57,772 nt of DNA from CAZUWH01 sp964624075. GTDB taxonomy: Bacteria > Pseudomonadota > Alphaproteobacteria > Rhodospirillales > Rhodospirillaceae. The stretch's first letter is position 1, and the number at the start of each line of letters is the position of its first letter. The stretch lies in assembly GCA_964624075.1 (NCBI GenBank), contig CAZUWH010000014.1, forward strand, positions 1 through 57,772, given 5' to 3'. Positions 17,714 through 27,137 of the stretch are shown here, one piece after another. The notes under the pieces are model-generated. The model was not told the DNA's origin. It saw nothing but the letters and a program-made list of their open reading frames with translations, and did not search any database. The position numbers were made by a program, and so were the translations under genes.

Positions 17714-19642
17714 TCATGCCCGGACCGATACCGTGCCTGCTCCTTTCTCCCACCCCAGGGCCATCAACACGGTGTTGACAATGTGGGGCGCGGTCAGACC
17801 GGCGGTCTCGATCTGGACTTTGGGGGTATCGTGTTCCAGAAAGACGTCCGGCAAAGTCAGCGTTCGCACCTTCAGGCCATGGTCAAGCCGTCCCGTCCGA
17901 GCCAGCTCGTGCAGAACATGGGCCCCGAATCCACCAGCGGCCCCTTCTTCCACCGTCACCAGCACCGCATGGGTCCGGGCCAGACGGTGGATCAGGGCGA
18001 CATCGAGCGGTTTGGCGAAGCGGGCATCGGCCACCGTGGCCGACAGGCCCCGCGTCGCCAGCGCATCGGCGGCAATCAGGCAGTCGGCCAGCCGTGTTCC
18101 CAGACTCAGCAGGGCTACCGTGCCGCCCTCGCGCACTACCCGCCCCTTGCCGATGGCCAGCACCTCACCCTGCGCCGGGATCGTGGCACCGATGCCCTCA
18201 CCTCGCGGATAACGGAAGACGGAAGGCCGGTCATCAATGGCGGCAGCGGTGGCGATCATGTGAACTAGCTCTCCTTCATCAGCGGGTGCCATGACCACGA
18301 AACCGGGCAGACAGCACAAATAAACAAGATCAAAAGCGCCGTGATGGGTGGGACCGTCGGCCCCGACCAGACCGGCCCGGTCGATGGCGAAACGGACAGG
18401 GAGCCGCTGCAAGGCCACGTCGTGTACAACCTGGTCATAGCCACGCTGCAAAAATGTGGAATAAATAGCAGCAAAAGGTTTGAAGCCTTCGCTAGCCAAG
18501 CCGGCAGCAAAGGTGACGGCGTGCTGTTCGGCAATACCGACATCAAAACAGCGGTCCGGGAAACGCTGCGCAAAACGACCAAGCCCGGTCCCCGACGGCA
18601 TGGCGGCCGTGATGGCAACGATCCGCTCGTCCCGCTCTGCCTCTGCAATCAAGGCCTGGGCGAACACCGATGTATAGTCAGGCGCCTTGGGATGCGATCT
18701 GGCCTGAGTACCAGTCATGACATCGAATTTCGAGACGCCGTGGTATTTATCAGGCGCCTGCTCGGCAGGTTCGTATCCACGGCCCTTCTGGGTCACCACA
18801 TGGACCAGCACCGATTTGGCCTCGCGGCTGTCACGAATGTTCTTCAACACCGGCACCAGCACGTCCAGCCTGTGCCCGTCGATCGGACCGACATAATAGA
18901 ATCCCATTTCCTCAAACAGGGTCCCGCCAATCATCAGACCGCGGGCATATTCGTCGGCACGCCTGGCGGCCCGTTCCAGCGGACCGGGCAAATGCGCAAC
19001 GACCTCTTTTGCCACATGGCGGATGGAACGAAAGGAGCGTGAGCTGACCATCCGTGACAGGTAGTTGCTCATCGCGCCCACCGGAGGGGCGATGGACATG
19101 TCGTTGTCGTTTAGGATGACAATCAACCGCTGCATGCCTAAGCCGGCATTGTTCATGGCCTCGTAGGCCTGTCCGGCACTCATGGCGCCGTCGCCGATGA
19201 TACAAACGACATTGTTGTCCCGGCCATCAAGCGAACGTGCCACAGCCATACCCAGTCCGGCAGAAATGGAGGTCGAGCTGTGGCCGGCACCAAACGGATC
19301 GTAGATGCTTTCGCCCCGTTTGGTGAAGCCTGCCAGTCCGCCCCCCTGGCGCAGGGTGCGAATACGGTCGCGGCGACCAGTCAGGATCTTGTGTGGATAA
19401 GCCTGGTGACCGACATCCCAGACGAGACGATCCTCAGGTGTGTTGAAAACATGATGCAAGGCAACCGTCAGCTCTACCACCCCCAAACCGGCCCCCAGAT
19501 GCCCCCCCGTGCGGGAGACGGCATCGATGAGTTCGAAGCGCACTTCATCGGCAAGCTGACGCAGCTGATCCACGCTGAAAGCGCGAAAGTCAGCCGGCTC
19601 ACCGATGGTGTCCAGAAGTGGCGTTTTCGAAAATTCCGTCAC
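17714..19642 (-). CDS. dxs: 1-deoxy-D-xylulose-5-phosphate synthase
   Basis: First enzyme of the MEP isoprenoid pathway, condensing pyruvate and glyceraldehyde 3-phosphate with thiamine diphosphate. About 642 aa, full length. The N-terminus has SRTGGHLGAGLGVVELTVAL and DVGHQAYPHKILTGR. The ThDP-binding motif GDGAMSAGQAYEAMNNAG follows near 150, and the transketolase pyrimidine domain (GIAEQHAVTFAAGLA) near 370. The GTG at 19642 fits GGGGAAGGAACTCAG as ribosome binding site. A TTG at 19663 that overlaps the ispA stop is the alternative. It is last in xseB-ispA-dxs. Confidence 0.96.
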   Translation of the reverse strand: MTEFSKTPLLDTIGEPADFRAFSVDQLRQLADEVRFELIDAVSRTGGHLGAGLGVVELTVALHHVFNTPEDRLVWDVGHQAYPHKILTGRRDRIRTLRQGGGLAGFTKRGESIYDPFGAGHSSTSISAGLGMAVARSLDGRDNNVVCIIGDGAMSAGQAYEAMNNAGLGMQRLIVILNDNDMSIAPPVGAMSNYLSRMVSSRSFRSIRHVAKEVVAHLPGPLERAARRADEYARGLMIGGTLFEEMGFYYVGPIDGHRLDVLVPVLKNIRDSREAKSVLVHVVTQKGRGYEPAEQAPDKYHGVSKFDVMTGTQARSHPKAPDYTSVFAQALIAEAERDERIVAITAAMPSGTGLGRFAQRFPDRCFDVGIAEQHAVTFAAGLASEGFKPFAAIYSTFLQRGYDQVVHDVALQRLPVRFAIDRAGLVGADGPTHHGAFDLVYLCCLPGFVVMAPADEGELVHMIATAAAIDDRPSVFRYPRGEGIGATIPAQGEVLAIGKGRVVREGGTVALLSLGTRLADCLIAADALATRGLSATVADARFAKPLDVALIHRLARTHAVLVTVEEGAAGGFGAHVLHELARTGRLDHGLKVRTLTLPDVFLEHDTPKVQIETAGLTAPHIVNTVLMALGWEKGAGTVSVRA

Positions 19643-19659
19643 CTGAGTTCCTTCCCCGA

Positions 19660-20553
19660 TCAATGCCGCCGTTCGATCATGAAACGCGCCACTTGGCGCA
19701 GCAAGTCGGCCTCGTCATCAAAGATGTCAAGGTGCGTGACGGCCTGGTCAACCAGCATGGCCGCCTGGGCACGGGCACGCTCTAGTCCCAGAAGGGAGAC
19801 GAAGGTGGCCTTGCCGTGCGAATCGTCCTTGCGGACTGCCTTGCCCATTTCACACACGTCACCCTCGACATCCAGGACATCGTCACGAATCTGAAACGCC
19901 AGACCAAGGTCATGGGCATAGGCCAACAGATGGCTGCGCAAGGGACGCGAGGCCTTGCCCAGAATGGCGCCGGCTTCGCATGAAAAGCCGATCAGGCGGC
20001 CTGTTTTCAGTTGTTGCAGGCGAGTCACGGCAATCATGTCCATTGGCATGGTCTCTGCCAGAAGATCGATCATCTGGCCGCCCACCGTGCCATTGGCCCC
20101 TACCGCGCGCGCCATTTCGAGCACCAATTCGGCCCGTACGGCAGGATCCGAATGGGTATCGGAATGAGCGAGAATCTCGAAGCTCCGCGTCAGCAGGGCA
20201 TCACCGGCCAGGATGGCTGTCGCCTCGTCGAATTGGCGGTGGCAGGTTGGCAGACCACGACGCAGATCATCGTTGTCCATGGCCGGGAGATCATCATGAA
20301 CCAGCGTGTAGGTGTGCAGCATCTCGACGGCTGCGGCAACCCGCAAGGCGGATGTCTCTGCGACTTTGAACATGTCGGCCGTCGTCACGACCAAAAACGG
20401 CCGCAAACGCTTACCGCCTGCCAGGGCCGCATAACGCATAGCATCGAACAATCGTCCTTCGGGGGCATCCCCTATCGGCAGAAGCTGTTCTAGTGTGGCA
20501 TTGACACAGGCGGAAACCTCCGCCATGGCTTCAGTGAGATCGGTCACGGACAC
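19660..20553 (-). CDS. ispA: Farnesyl/geranylgeranyl diphosphate synthase
   Basis: Polyprenyl synthetase, 297 aa. It elongates DMAPP/IPP to C15 or C20 diphosphates for quinones, carotenoids or hopanoids. The first Asp-rich motif HDDLPAMDNDD lies near residue 90 and the second, QIRDDVLDVEGD, near 225; both are intact. The likely start is a GTG at 20553 after AAGGGGGGGAAC. It ends 17 bases before the preferred dxs start, consistent with one operon supplying substrate and product. Confidence 0.94.
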   Translation of the reverse strand: MSVTDLTEAMAEVSACVNATLEQLLPIGDAPEGRLFDAMRYAALAGGKRLRPFLVVTTADMFKVAETSALRVAAAVEMLHTYTLVHDDLPAMDNDDLRRGLPTCHRQFDEATAILAGDALLTRSFEILAHSDTHSDPAVRAELVLEMARAVGANGTVGGQMIDLLAETMPMDMIAVTRLQQLKTGRLIGFSCEAGAILGKASRPLRSHLLAYAHDLGLAFQIRDDVLDVEGDVCEMGKAVRKDDSHGKATFVSLLGLERARAQAAMLVDQAVTHLDIFDDEADLLRQVARFMIERRH

Positions 20554-20854
20554 GTTCCCCCCCCTTCTTTACCATGGCAATCGCCTGAAGAGAACAATAC
20601 ATGACACACAAACACGTGATTGATCACATGTGAACATGTAACTAATCACCCCCTTCCTTCCCTTTTATTTCCGAGCAGGCGTAACGACCCTTTCCCCTGG
20701 AAAAATCTTTTTGTAACGGAAAAATCCTTTCGTAACCGTTCACATCCCCTCCCGGCGAAAGCAACAGACAACCGCTTCAGAGAAGCCCGACGCTGTTTCC
20801 TTACTCAACGCCTGGCACCAGAGGCCATACGACAGGAGTCTGCCGGAAACTGGC

Positions 20855-21139
20855 CTATGCAGATGGCTTCCAGGAACTATTGCCCTCAGAATTTCCTTCC
20901 ATCAGGGCCGTGATGACTTGCCCCTCGGGACCGGCCGTGATACGTTCCACTTTGGCTCTGGCTTCCTTCAGTTTGGTTTCACAATGACGCTTGAGCTTGA
21001 CACCCCATTCGTAGGCAGTGACCGCTTCTTCCAGACGAATCCGCCCGCCCTCAAGCTGTCGTACAACGTCCTCAAGTTCTGTCAGGGCATCTTCAAAATC
21101 CATAGTGGCAATATCAGAAGAAGAGGAACCGCTATTCAT
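20855..21139 (-). CDS. xseB: Exodeoxyribonuclease VII small subunit
   Basis: 94 aa with the family pattern DFEDALTELEDVVRQLEGGR followed by LEEAVTAYEWGVKLKRHCE, an antiparallel helical hairpin. It partners XseA (not in this window) in degrading single-stranded DNA. It has a Ser-rich N-terminus and a short, variable C-terminal tail. xseB-ispA-dxs is a common alphaproteobacterial order. Here 301 bases separate xseB from ispA, so an extra promoter for the isoprenoid genes is possible. That gap is AT-richer than its surroundings and shows no gene. Confidence 0.88.
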   Translation of the reverse strand: MNSGSSSSDIATMDFEDALTELEDVVRQLEGGRIRLEEAVTAYEWGVKLKRHCETKLKEARAKVERITAGPEGQVITALMEGNSEGNSSWKPSA

Positions 21140-21352
21140 CCCAGTACCCGTTTCCAGAAGTAAAAGCGGAGTCTACGGTTCCCGGCACCGCGACGCAAGG
21201 GCAAGCACGGCCTGGTGGATATGGACAAAGGGCAAGCACCGGCTGAATCGATCTACGTCGCAACGGCATTTGTTATAAACCAGAGCAATTACCACAACCT
21301 CAAGAATGTTCTGGAAAAGAACCGTATCTCCTCCACGGATTGATTCTGTAAA

Positions 21353-21386
21353 ACAATAAAAAGACGGGGGAGGCACCCCCCCCCCA
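21353..21386 (-). terminator. Rho-independent terminator of pckG
   Basis: On the minus strand a G-tract, GGGGGGTGCCTCCCCC, folds into a short hairpin and is followed by GTCTTTTTATTG. It lies about 45 bases beyond the pckG stop codon. The ten-base homopolymer on the plus strand makes exact pairing ambiguous. Confidence 0.65.
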
Positions 21387-21431
21387 TTTCCGCAAAATCC
21401 AAACTCTTTACAACCTTAACGATTTTATGTA

Positions 21432-23258
21432 TCAGATACTACCCGTAATGGCATTGATGCGGCTGATGAACTTCTGCCGTTGTTCTTCCATCTCTGTCGG
21501 CAAACGGCTGCCGAACTGAGCGAAATGTGCCACCTGCTCCTCACACTCGCCCAGAGCGGACGTCTTGTCACAGGTTGTCAACTTATCGAATATCTGTTTT
21601 GGGAGATCCAGGCCCTCGAAATTGAGGTCCTCGTATTCCGGCATGTAACCAAACGGCCCCTCGACCGCACCGACCTGGTCATGCACCCGATCCACGATCC
21701 ACTTGAGAACCCGCATGTTCTCGCCATAGCCCGGCCACATGAACTTGCCGTTCTCATCCTTGCGGAACCAGTTGACGCGGAAGATCTTCGGCGCTTTCGG
21801 ACCCAGCTTTGCACCTATCTTCAGCCAATGTCTCCAGTAATCAGCCATGTTGTAGCCGCAGAACGGCAGCATGGCCATGGGATCACGGCGGATAGCGGCC
21901 TGCCCGATAGCCGCTGCGGTTGCCTCCGATCCCATGGTCGCGGCCATGTATACGCCATGTACCCAGTCATAGGCCTGGTAGACGAGGGGGAAGGTTTTGG
22001 AGAGGCGCCCGCCGAAAATGAAGGCCGAGATCGGGACCCCCGCCGGATTTTCCCAGGCCGGATCGATGCTCGGGCATTGGCTCGCCGGGGCGGTGAAGCG
22101 CGAGTTCGGGTGTGCCCCCGGGGTTTTCGCGTCCGGGCTCCAGTCCTTCCCGGTCCAGTCGATGCCGTGGGCCGGTGGCGGGCCATCAAGCCCTTCCCAC
22201 CACACGTCCCCATCGTCAGTCAGAACGACGTTGGTGAAGATGGAATTACGCTGCATGGTCAGCAGCGCATTCGGATTCGAATGCATGGCGGTTCCCGGCG
22301 CGACACCGAAGAAACCAGACTCAGGGTTGATGGCCCGCAATTCGCCATCCGGGCCTATCTTGATCCAGGCGATGTCGTCGCCAACCGTCCATGCTTTCCA
22401 GCCTTTGAAGGCCGCAGGCGGAATAATCATGGCGAGATTGGTCTTGCCGCAGGCGCTGGGGAAGGCGGCAGCGACGTAGGTTTTCTTTCCTTGCGGATTC
22501 TCCAGACCCAGAATCAGCATATGCTCGGCCAGCCACCCTTCATCACGGGCCATCGTCGAGGCAATCCGCAGAGCGAGACACTTCTTGCCCAACAGGGCAT
22601 TGCCCCCGTAACCAGAGCCGATCGACCAGATGGAACGGTCATCAGAGAAGTGAACGATGTACTTCTCCGGAATGCTCGGATTGCAGGGCCAAGCCACGTC
22701 CTTCTGGCCGGGAGCGAGTGGCGCGCCCACCGAATGGATGCAGGGCACGAAAAAGCCCGTCTCCCCCAGCACATCCAGGACCTTGGTGCCCATGCGGGTC
22801 ATGATCTGCATGTTGGTGACTACATAAGGGCTATCGGTGATCTGGATGCCGATCTGCGCGATCGGTGAGCTAAGCGGTCCCATGCTGAAGGGGATGACAT
22901 ACATGGTCCGTCCCCGCATGCACCCCTCGAACCCTTTGTGCAGGGTGGCACGCATCTCGGCCGAATCAGCCCAGTTGTTGTTAGGACCGGCATCTTCCCT
23001 GGTTGGCGAGCATATGAAGGTGCGGTCCTCGACGCGGGCCACGTCAGAGGGATGCGAACGGGCCAGAAAGCAGCCCGGACGCTTCTCAGGATTCAGTTTG
23101 GTAAAGGTGCCGCCGTCGACCATTAGCTGGCACAGTCGGTCATATTCGGTCTGGCTTCCGTCACACCAGTACACACTCTCCGGCTTGCACAGAGTCGCCA
23201 TCTTGTTGACCCAGGCCAGCAACTTGGCATTCTTCGTTTTAGCACCCATGCTCGACAT
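21432..23258 (-). CDS. pckG: Phosphoenolpyruvate carboxykinase (GTP)
   Basis: GTP-dependent PEPCK, 608 aa, normal family length. It interconverts oxaloacetate plus GTP with PEP plus CO2. The P-loop-like motif AFPSACGKTNLAM near residue 275 is diagnostic of the GTP class; the ATP class has GLSGTGKTTL. Other landmarks are RGRTMYVIPFSMGP, the GDDIAWIK metal segment and NWFRKDENGKFMWPGYGENMR. Most alphaproteobacteria I know of use the ATP-type enzyme, so a GTP-type is notable. It is a single gene with its own terminator. In an autotroph it would serve anaplerosis or gluconeogenesis. Confidence 0.95.
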   Translation of the reverse strand: MSSMGAKTKNAKLLAWVNKMATLCKPESVYWCDGSQTEYDRLCQLMVDGGTFTKLNPEKRPGCFLARSHPSDVARVEDRTFICSPTREDAGPNNNWADSAEMRATLHKGFEGCMRGRTMYVIPFSMGPLSSPIAQIGIQITDSPYVVTNMQIMTRMGTKVLDVLGETGFFVPCIHSVGAPLAPGQKDVAWPCNPSIPEKYIVHFSDDRSIWSIGSGYGGNALLGKKCLALRIASTMARDEGWLAEHMLILGLENPQGKKTYVAAAFPSACGKTNLAMIIPPAAFKGWKAWTVGDDIAWIKIGPDGELRAINPESGFFGVAPGTAMHSNPNALLTMQRNSIFTNVVLTDDGDVWWEGLDGPPPAHGIDWTGKDWSPDAKTPGAHPNSRFTAPASQCPSIDPAWENPAGVPISAFIFGGRLSKTFPLVYQAYDWVHGVYMAATMGSEATAAAIGQAAIRRDPMAMLPFCGYNMADYWRHWLKIGAKLGPKAPKIFRVNWFRKDENGKFMWPGYGENMRVLKWIVDRVHDQVGAVEGPFGYMPEYEDLNFEGLDLPKQIFDKLTTCDKTSALGECEEQVAHFAQFGSRLPTEMEEQRQKFISRINAITGSI

Positions 23259-23573
23259 TCATCCCCCCAGTGAAATTATTGAGGAATTGTGGAACCATTT
23301 TATCCGGACGGCCTGAACTCTAGCACACTTACGCACCCGCCACCAGCGGGTTGACACGCGCAGCGTAAAGCCCACCCGTCCGTTGCTCTCGTGAAGAAAA
23401 ACTATAACAAGTATATCTTGCCTGCAGAACCGCGACAAGAGCAAAGATCTCCCCCGGTTGCCATCATTCCCCTTTATCTTTTCCGTCTCCGCCGATGCGT
23501 GATATGGTGCCCCACCGGAGTGCAATAGCGTTGCCAGACATCAGGGAAACCCACGACAGGAAAGCGTGTCGCC

Positions 23574-24434
23574 ATGGATTACGCCAACCCGGATGGCATC
23601 GTCTCAACGGAATGGCTGGTCGAGCATCTGAACGCCTCCGATATCCGGGTGGTCGATGTGAGTTGGTGGCCAGACGGAACACAACGCAATGGGCGTGAGG
23701 AATACCTTGAGGCCCACATCCCCGGCACCGTGTTTTTCGACATCGACACCATCGCCGATCAGGGGAGTTCCTTGCCCCGCATGTTGCCCTCGGCAGGGCT
23801 GTTCGCCGAGAAGGTGGGACGTCTGGGCCTTGGGGATGACCATCGCATCATCATCTATGACAACGTGGGCGGTGCTAGCACGGCAGCACGCGCGTGGTGG
23901 ATGTTTCGTGTCTTTGGTCATACCAGCGTGGCGGTGCTGGCCGGCGGTTTTCCCAAATGACTGCGGGAGTAGCGTGCCATCGAGGAAGCACTCCCCGCTT
24001 TCCCGTGGGCTCTCTTCGCGCCGCATCAGGGCCTTTCGCTCTTGCGCACCCTGGAGCAGATGCGGACAGATGTCGAGATCCACCTTGAACAGATTATCGA
24101 TGGTCGCAAGGCTAAACGCTACCATGCACGTCAACAGGACCTCGCGCCCTGTTCCAAGGCCGGGCATATTCCTGGCAGCATCAATTTGCCGGTGATCGAG
24201 CTTCTGCACCCTCGCGAACTTAACCCCTCTTCCCGCCGATGCCTTGAAAAGGCAGTTCGAGAGCTATAGCATTGATCTCAGCCGCCCCGTCGTTGCGACC
24301 TGCGGGGAAGGCGTGACATGCTGTCTGATCACGCTCGGGCTTTTCATCTGCTTGGCAAGACCGATGTGGCCAATTACGACGGTTCCTGGACCGAGTGAGC
24401 CGCACATGAGGAATTGCCGGTGGAACTGGACTGA
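23574..24434 (+). pseudogene. sseA: 3-mercaptopyruvate/thiosulfate sulfurtransferase, frameshifted
   Basis: The first rhodanese domain is intact (STEWLVEHLNASDIRVVDVS, HIPGTVFFDIDTIAD, IIIYDNVGG, AGGFPK) up to a stop at 23958. The homology then continues in other frames: AGHIPGSINLPVIELLHP from 24042, RPVVATCGEGVTCCLI near 24285, and LLGKTDVANYDGSWTEWA to the end. The catalytic loop is partly preserved (CGEGVTC). At least three frameshifts rule out a functional two-domain enzyme, unless several are sequencing errors. This loss is notable in a sulfur-metabolising organism. Confidence 0.8.
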
Positions 24435-24450
24435 CACAGAAGCCCCTCGC

Positions 24451-25377
24451 TCATGCGAGCACCGTTCCCCTTTCCAGGGGATAGCCACGCAGAAACAACC
24501 CGGCCGGCAGAACCGCCTTGCCCGGTCGCTGCACCTGAGTCAGGCGCAGAGCCCCGACTCCGCAGGTCACGGTCAGCCGGTCATCACGTACGGTACCAGG
24601 CGCAGCGCCAGGCAGACCATCTGCTTCGGCCACTTCAGCAGCCATCAGGACCTTGAGGCGGGTTTCACCATGGTTGCAGAAAGCGCCCGGCCAGGGTGAC
24701 AGCCCCCGGACCAGGGCAGCCAGGGTTTCCGCCGGCAAGGTCCAGTCGATGCGGCCTTCGCTGTCAGTGATCTTTTTCGCATAAGTGACTCCTTCCGCCG
24801 GTTGCGACCGGGGCACCAGGGTGCCCGCCGCCAAGCCGTCAAGGGCCTGCAGCAGCAGATCTGCGCCTTGGTGAGCCAGCGTGTCGTGCAGGCCACCGGT
24901 CGTCGTCCCGTCGCTCAAGGGAACCTCGTCTGCAAGCAGAATGGGGCCCGTATCAAGGTCGGCATCCATCTGCATGATGGTGACGCCACTGGTGCGATCC
25001 CCGGCCATTACGGCCCGGTGGATGGGCGCGGCGCCCCGCCAGCGCGGCAAGAGCGAGGCATGCACGTTGACACAGCCGAGCCGGGGGGCCGCCAGGACCG
25101 ATTCCGGCAGCATGAGACCATAGGCGACCACGACGCCGATATCAGCCCCCAGGCGACTCCATTCCTGCCAGACGAGAGGATTTCGCAGCGTCTTGGGTGT
25201 GTGAACGGCAAGGCCGGCAGCAGCGGCGATCGCATACACCGGGCTGTGCCTCTCCCTGGCCCCGCGTCCCGCCGGTCGCGGTGGCTGGGTGTAGACGCAG
25301 ATCACCTGATGTCGTTCGGTCAGGGCCATCAGGGCAGGCACAGCGAAATCAGATGTTCCCATGAACACCACCCGCAA
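24451..25377 (-). CDS. fmt: Methionyl-tRNA formyltransferase
   Basis: 308 aa. It formylates Met-tRNAi with 10-formyl-THF for translation initiation. The N-terminal formyltransferase domain starts RVVFMGTSDFAVPAL and contains NVHASLLPRWRGAAPIHRAV, with the catalytic N-H-D set, and LDTGPILL. The C-terminal OB-like domain begins KKITDSEGRIDWTLPAE. The frame is open upstream to 25611, but that part is polypurine-encoded low complexity. The TTG at 25377 matches family length and follows AGGTTCCC. pepA lies upstream on the same strand, with a 160-base spacer; the usual partner def is absent here. Confidence 0.93.
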   Translation of the reverse strand: MRVVFMGTSDFAVPALMALTERHQVICVYTQPPRPAGRGARERHSPVYAIAAAAGLAVHTPKTLRNPLVWQEWSRLGADIGVVVAYGLMLPESVLAAPRLGCVNVHASLLPRWRGAAPIHRAVMAGDRTSGVTIMQMDADLDTGPILLADEVPLSDGTTTGGLHDTLAHQGADLLLQALDGLAAGTLVPRSQPAEGVTYAKKITDSEGRIDWTLPAETLAALVRGLSPWPGAFCNHGETRLKVLMAAEVAEADGLPGAAPGTVRDDRLTVTCGVGALRLTQVQRPGKAVLPAGLFLRGYPLERGTVLA

Positions 25378-25439
25378 GGGAACCTGTCCGGTCGGGGAGG
25401 AGGCAAGAACCGATTGCAGGATGTTCTTTTCCTTCCAGA

Positions 25440-25660
25440 ACAACGGGGACAGGGAGGAGGATGGACCTTCTCCACCTTTTGCCTCCGCTATTTTCTCTGC
25501 TTCCCTTTTTACAGGAAATGAATTCCGCAAAGTTCCTATCATCTTTCGTCTTCTTCCTCTTTTCCCTCTTCCCTTGCTTCCATTTCCATCCCTTCCTCCT
25601 TCTCTTTCCATTTTCCCTTCTCCTCTTCCAGTTCTTTGCCTTTCTCTTCATGATGGTCGG
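25440..25660. repeat. Polypurine/polypyrimidine low-complexity tract
   Basis: The plus strand here is dominated by C and T (runs such as CTTCTTCCTCTTTTCCC), making the minus strand a GA-rich microsatellite-like tract. It encodes the charged PepA tail and fills the gap before fmt. Such tracts can slip in replication. It may also explain the spurious upstream extension of the fmt reading frame. Confidence 0.7.
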
Positions 25661-27134
25661 CGATGAACCGTTCCAGCAGCCGCACACCGAAAGCGGTTGC
25701 CCCTTTGGGAACGGTGGCGGCATCCTGCTTCGACCATGTCACGCCGGCGATGTCCAGGTGCGCCCATGGCACCTTTTCGACGAAGCGTTTGAGGAACTGG
25801 GCTGCCGTGATGGAACCGGCATCACGACCGCCGGTATTTTTCATGTCGGCGGCATCGGACTTGATCAGCTTGTCGTAGCCATCGGCGAGTGGCATCCGCC
25901 ACAGCCGTTCGCCAACGGCCTTGCCAGCGGCGATCAGTTGACCGGCCAAGACGTCGTCGTTGGCAAACAGACCGGCGTGGTGGACACCAAGCGCGATGAT
26001 GATGGCTCCGGTCAAGGTGGCGAGGTCAATGACCAGCGTCGGCTGAAAATGTGTTTGTGCGTACCATAGTACATCGGCCAGCACCAAGCGTCCCTCGGCA
26101 TCGGTATTTAGAACCTCGATGGTCTGGCCGGAGGCCGACTTCACGATGTCACCCGGACGCTGGGCCGTGCCGGAAGGCATGTTCTCCACCATTCCGACCA
26201 CGCCAACGGCGTTGACTCTTGCCTGACGCGTAGCCAGCGTCCGCATAACTCCGACCACCACGCCGGCGCCACCCATGTCCCATTTCATGTCTTCCATGCC
26301 GGCACTCGGCTTGATGGAGATACCGCCGCTGTCGAAGGTCACGCCTTTGCCGACCAGGGCGAGCGGCCTGGCCTTGGGGTCGGCGGTCCCTTGCCAGCGC
26401 AGGATCACGAGCTGGCTTTCCCGGGCTGAACCCTGTCCGACGGCGAGGAGGGCGTTCATGCCAAGCTTGCGCATCTGCTTTTCGCCCAGGATCTCGACCT
26501 CAAGCCCGAACCCGGTCAGCTTCTTCGCCTCGGCGGCGAAGCTTTCCGGGTGGATGACGTTGGCCGGTTCGCTGACAAGGGTGCGGGTCAGGAATACGGC
26601 GTCAACGATTCTGTCCAAAGGACTGAACGCCTTGCGTGCAGCCACGACATCCGTCGTTGTGACCTGCAATCTCTCCAAGACGGGTTTTTCCTCAGGTTTT
26701 TCCCTGGTGCGGTATCTGTCAAAGCGGTAGGAACGCAGGCGAGCGCCACAGGCGGCGTGGGCGGCCATATCCGGCGGGGGAAGGGGGGCGGCAGCAATGT
26801 CATCCACCATCACGGTCGCGGTGACATCAGGGGTGGCGAGAAGCTGCCCCATGGCTGTACCACCGAAGGCTTCCATAGCCCGCTCATCAAGTTCCTCTGC
26901 CTTGCCAAGACCGACCAGTATAACACGTGTAACGGGCAATCCATGGGGGGCGAGTAGAACCAGGGACTGTTCCTTTTTCCCTTCGAAGACGTTGGTTCCC
27001 ATGGCACGGGTGAGTGCACCCCCGGTGCGTGTCTCTATCTCAACCGCCGATGGTGTAAGCGTGCGTTTCTCCAGTACGCCGACGACGATGGCACCCTCTT
27101 CCGGCAGAGTCGGCTTGGCAAAGGTGATCTTCAT
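25539..27134 (-). CDS. pepA: Leucyl aminopeptidase with an acidic/basic low-complexity tail
   Basis: M17 cytosol aminopeptidase, about 531 aa. It removes N-terminal residues from peptides. The C-terminal catalytic domain is intact: LVGKGVTFDSGGISIKPS, the GGAG segment, NTDAEGRLVLADVL (the family NTDAEGRL signature) and TLTGA. After the normal end near FIADHHE come about 38 residues made almost entirely of E, K, G, M, R and D. These are encoded by a purine-rich run that continues into the fmt upstream region. The tail is not a family feature and probably arose by repeat expansion and stop loss. GAGAGGGACTGA precedes the start; GTG at 27137 or ATG at 27134 are both possible. Confidence 0.92.
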   Translation of the reverse strand: MKITFAKPTLPEEGAIVVGVLEKRTLTPSAVEIETRTGGALTRAMGTNVFEGKKEQSLVLLAPHGLPVTRVILVGLGKAEELDERAMEAFGGTAMGQLLATPDVTATVMVDDIAAAPLPPPDMAAHAACGARLRSYRFDRYRTREKPEEKPVLERLQVTTTDVVAARKAFSPLDRIVDAVFLTRTLVSEPANVIHPESFAAEAKKLTGFGLEVEILGEKQMRKLGMNALLAVGQGSARESQLVILRWQGTADPKARPLALVGKGVTFDSGGISIKPSAGMEDMKWDMGGAGVVVGVMRTLATRQARVNAVGVVGMVENMPSGTAQRPGDIVKSASGQTIEVLNTDAEGRLVLADVLWYAQTHFQPTLVIDLATLTGAIIIALGVHHAGLFANDDVLAGQLIAAGKAVGERLWRMPLADGYDKLIKSDAADMKNTGGRDAGSITAAQFLKRFVEKVPWAHLDIAGVTWSKQDAATVPKGATAFGVRLLERFIADHHEEKGKELEEEKGKWKEKEEGMEMEAREEGKEEEDER

Positions 27135-27137
27135 CAC

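Noticed and set aside
25378..25611. N-terminal extension of Fmt
   Set aside because: It is encoded by the purine-rich tract and lacks homology; the formyltransferase fold starts at the TTG at 25377.
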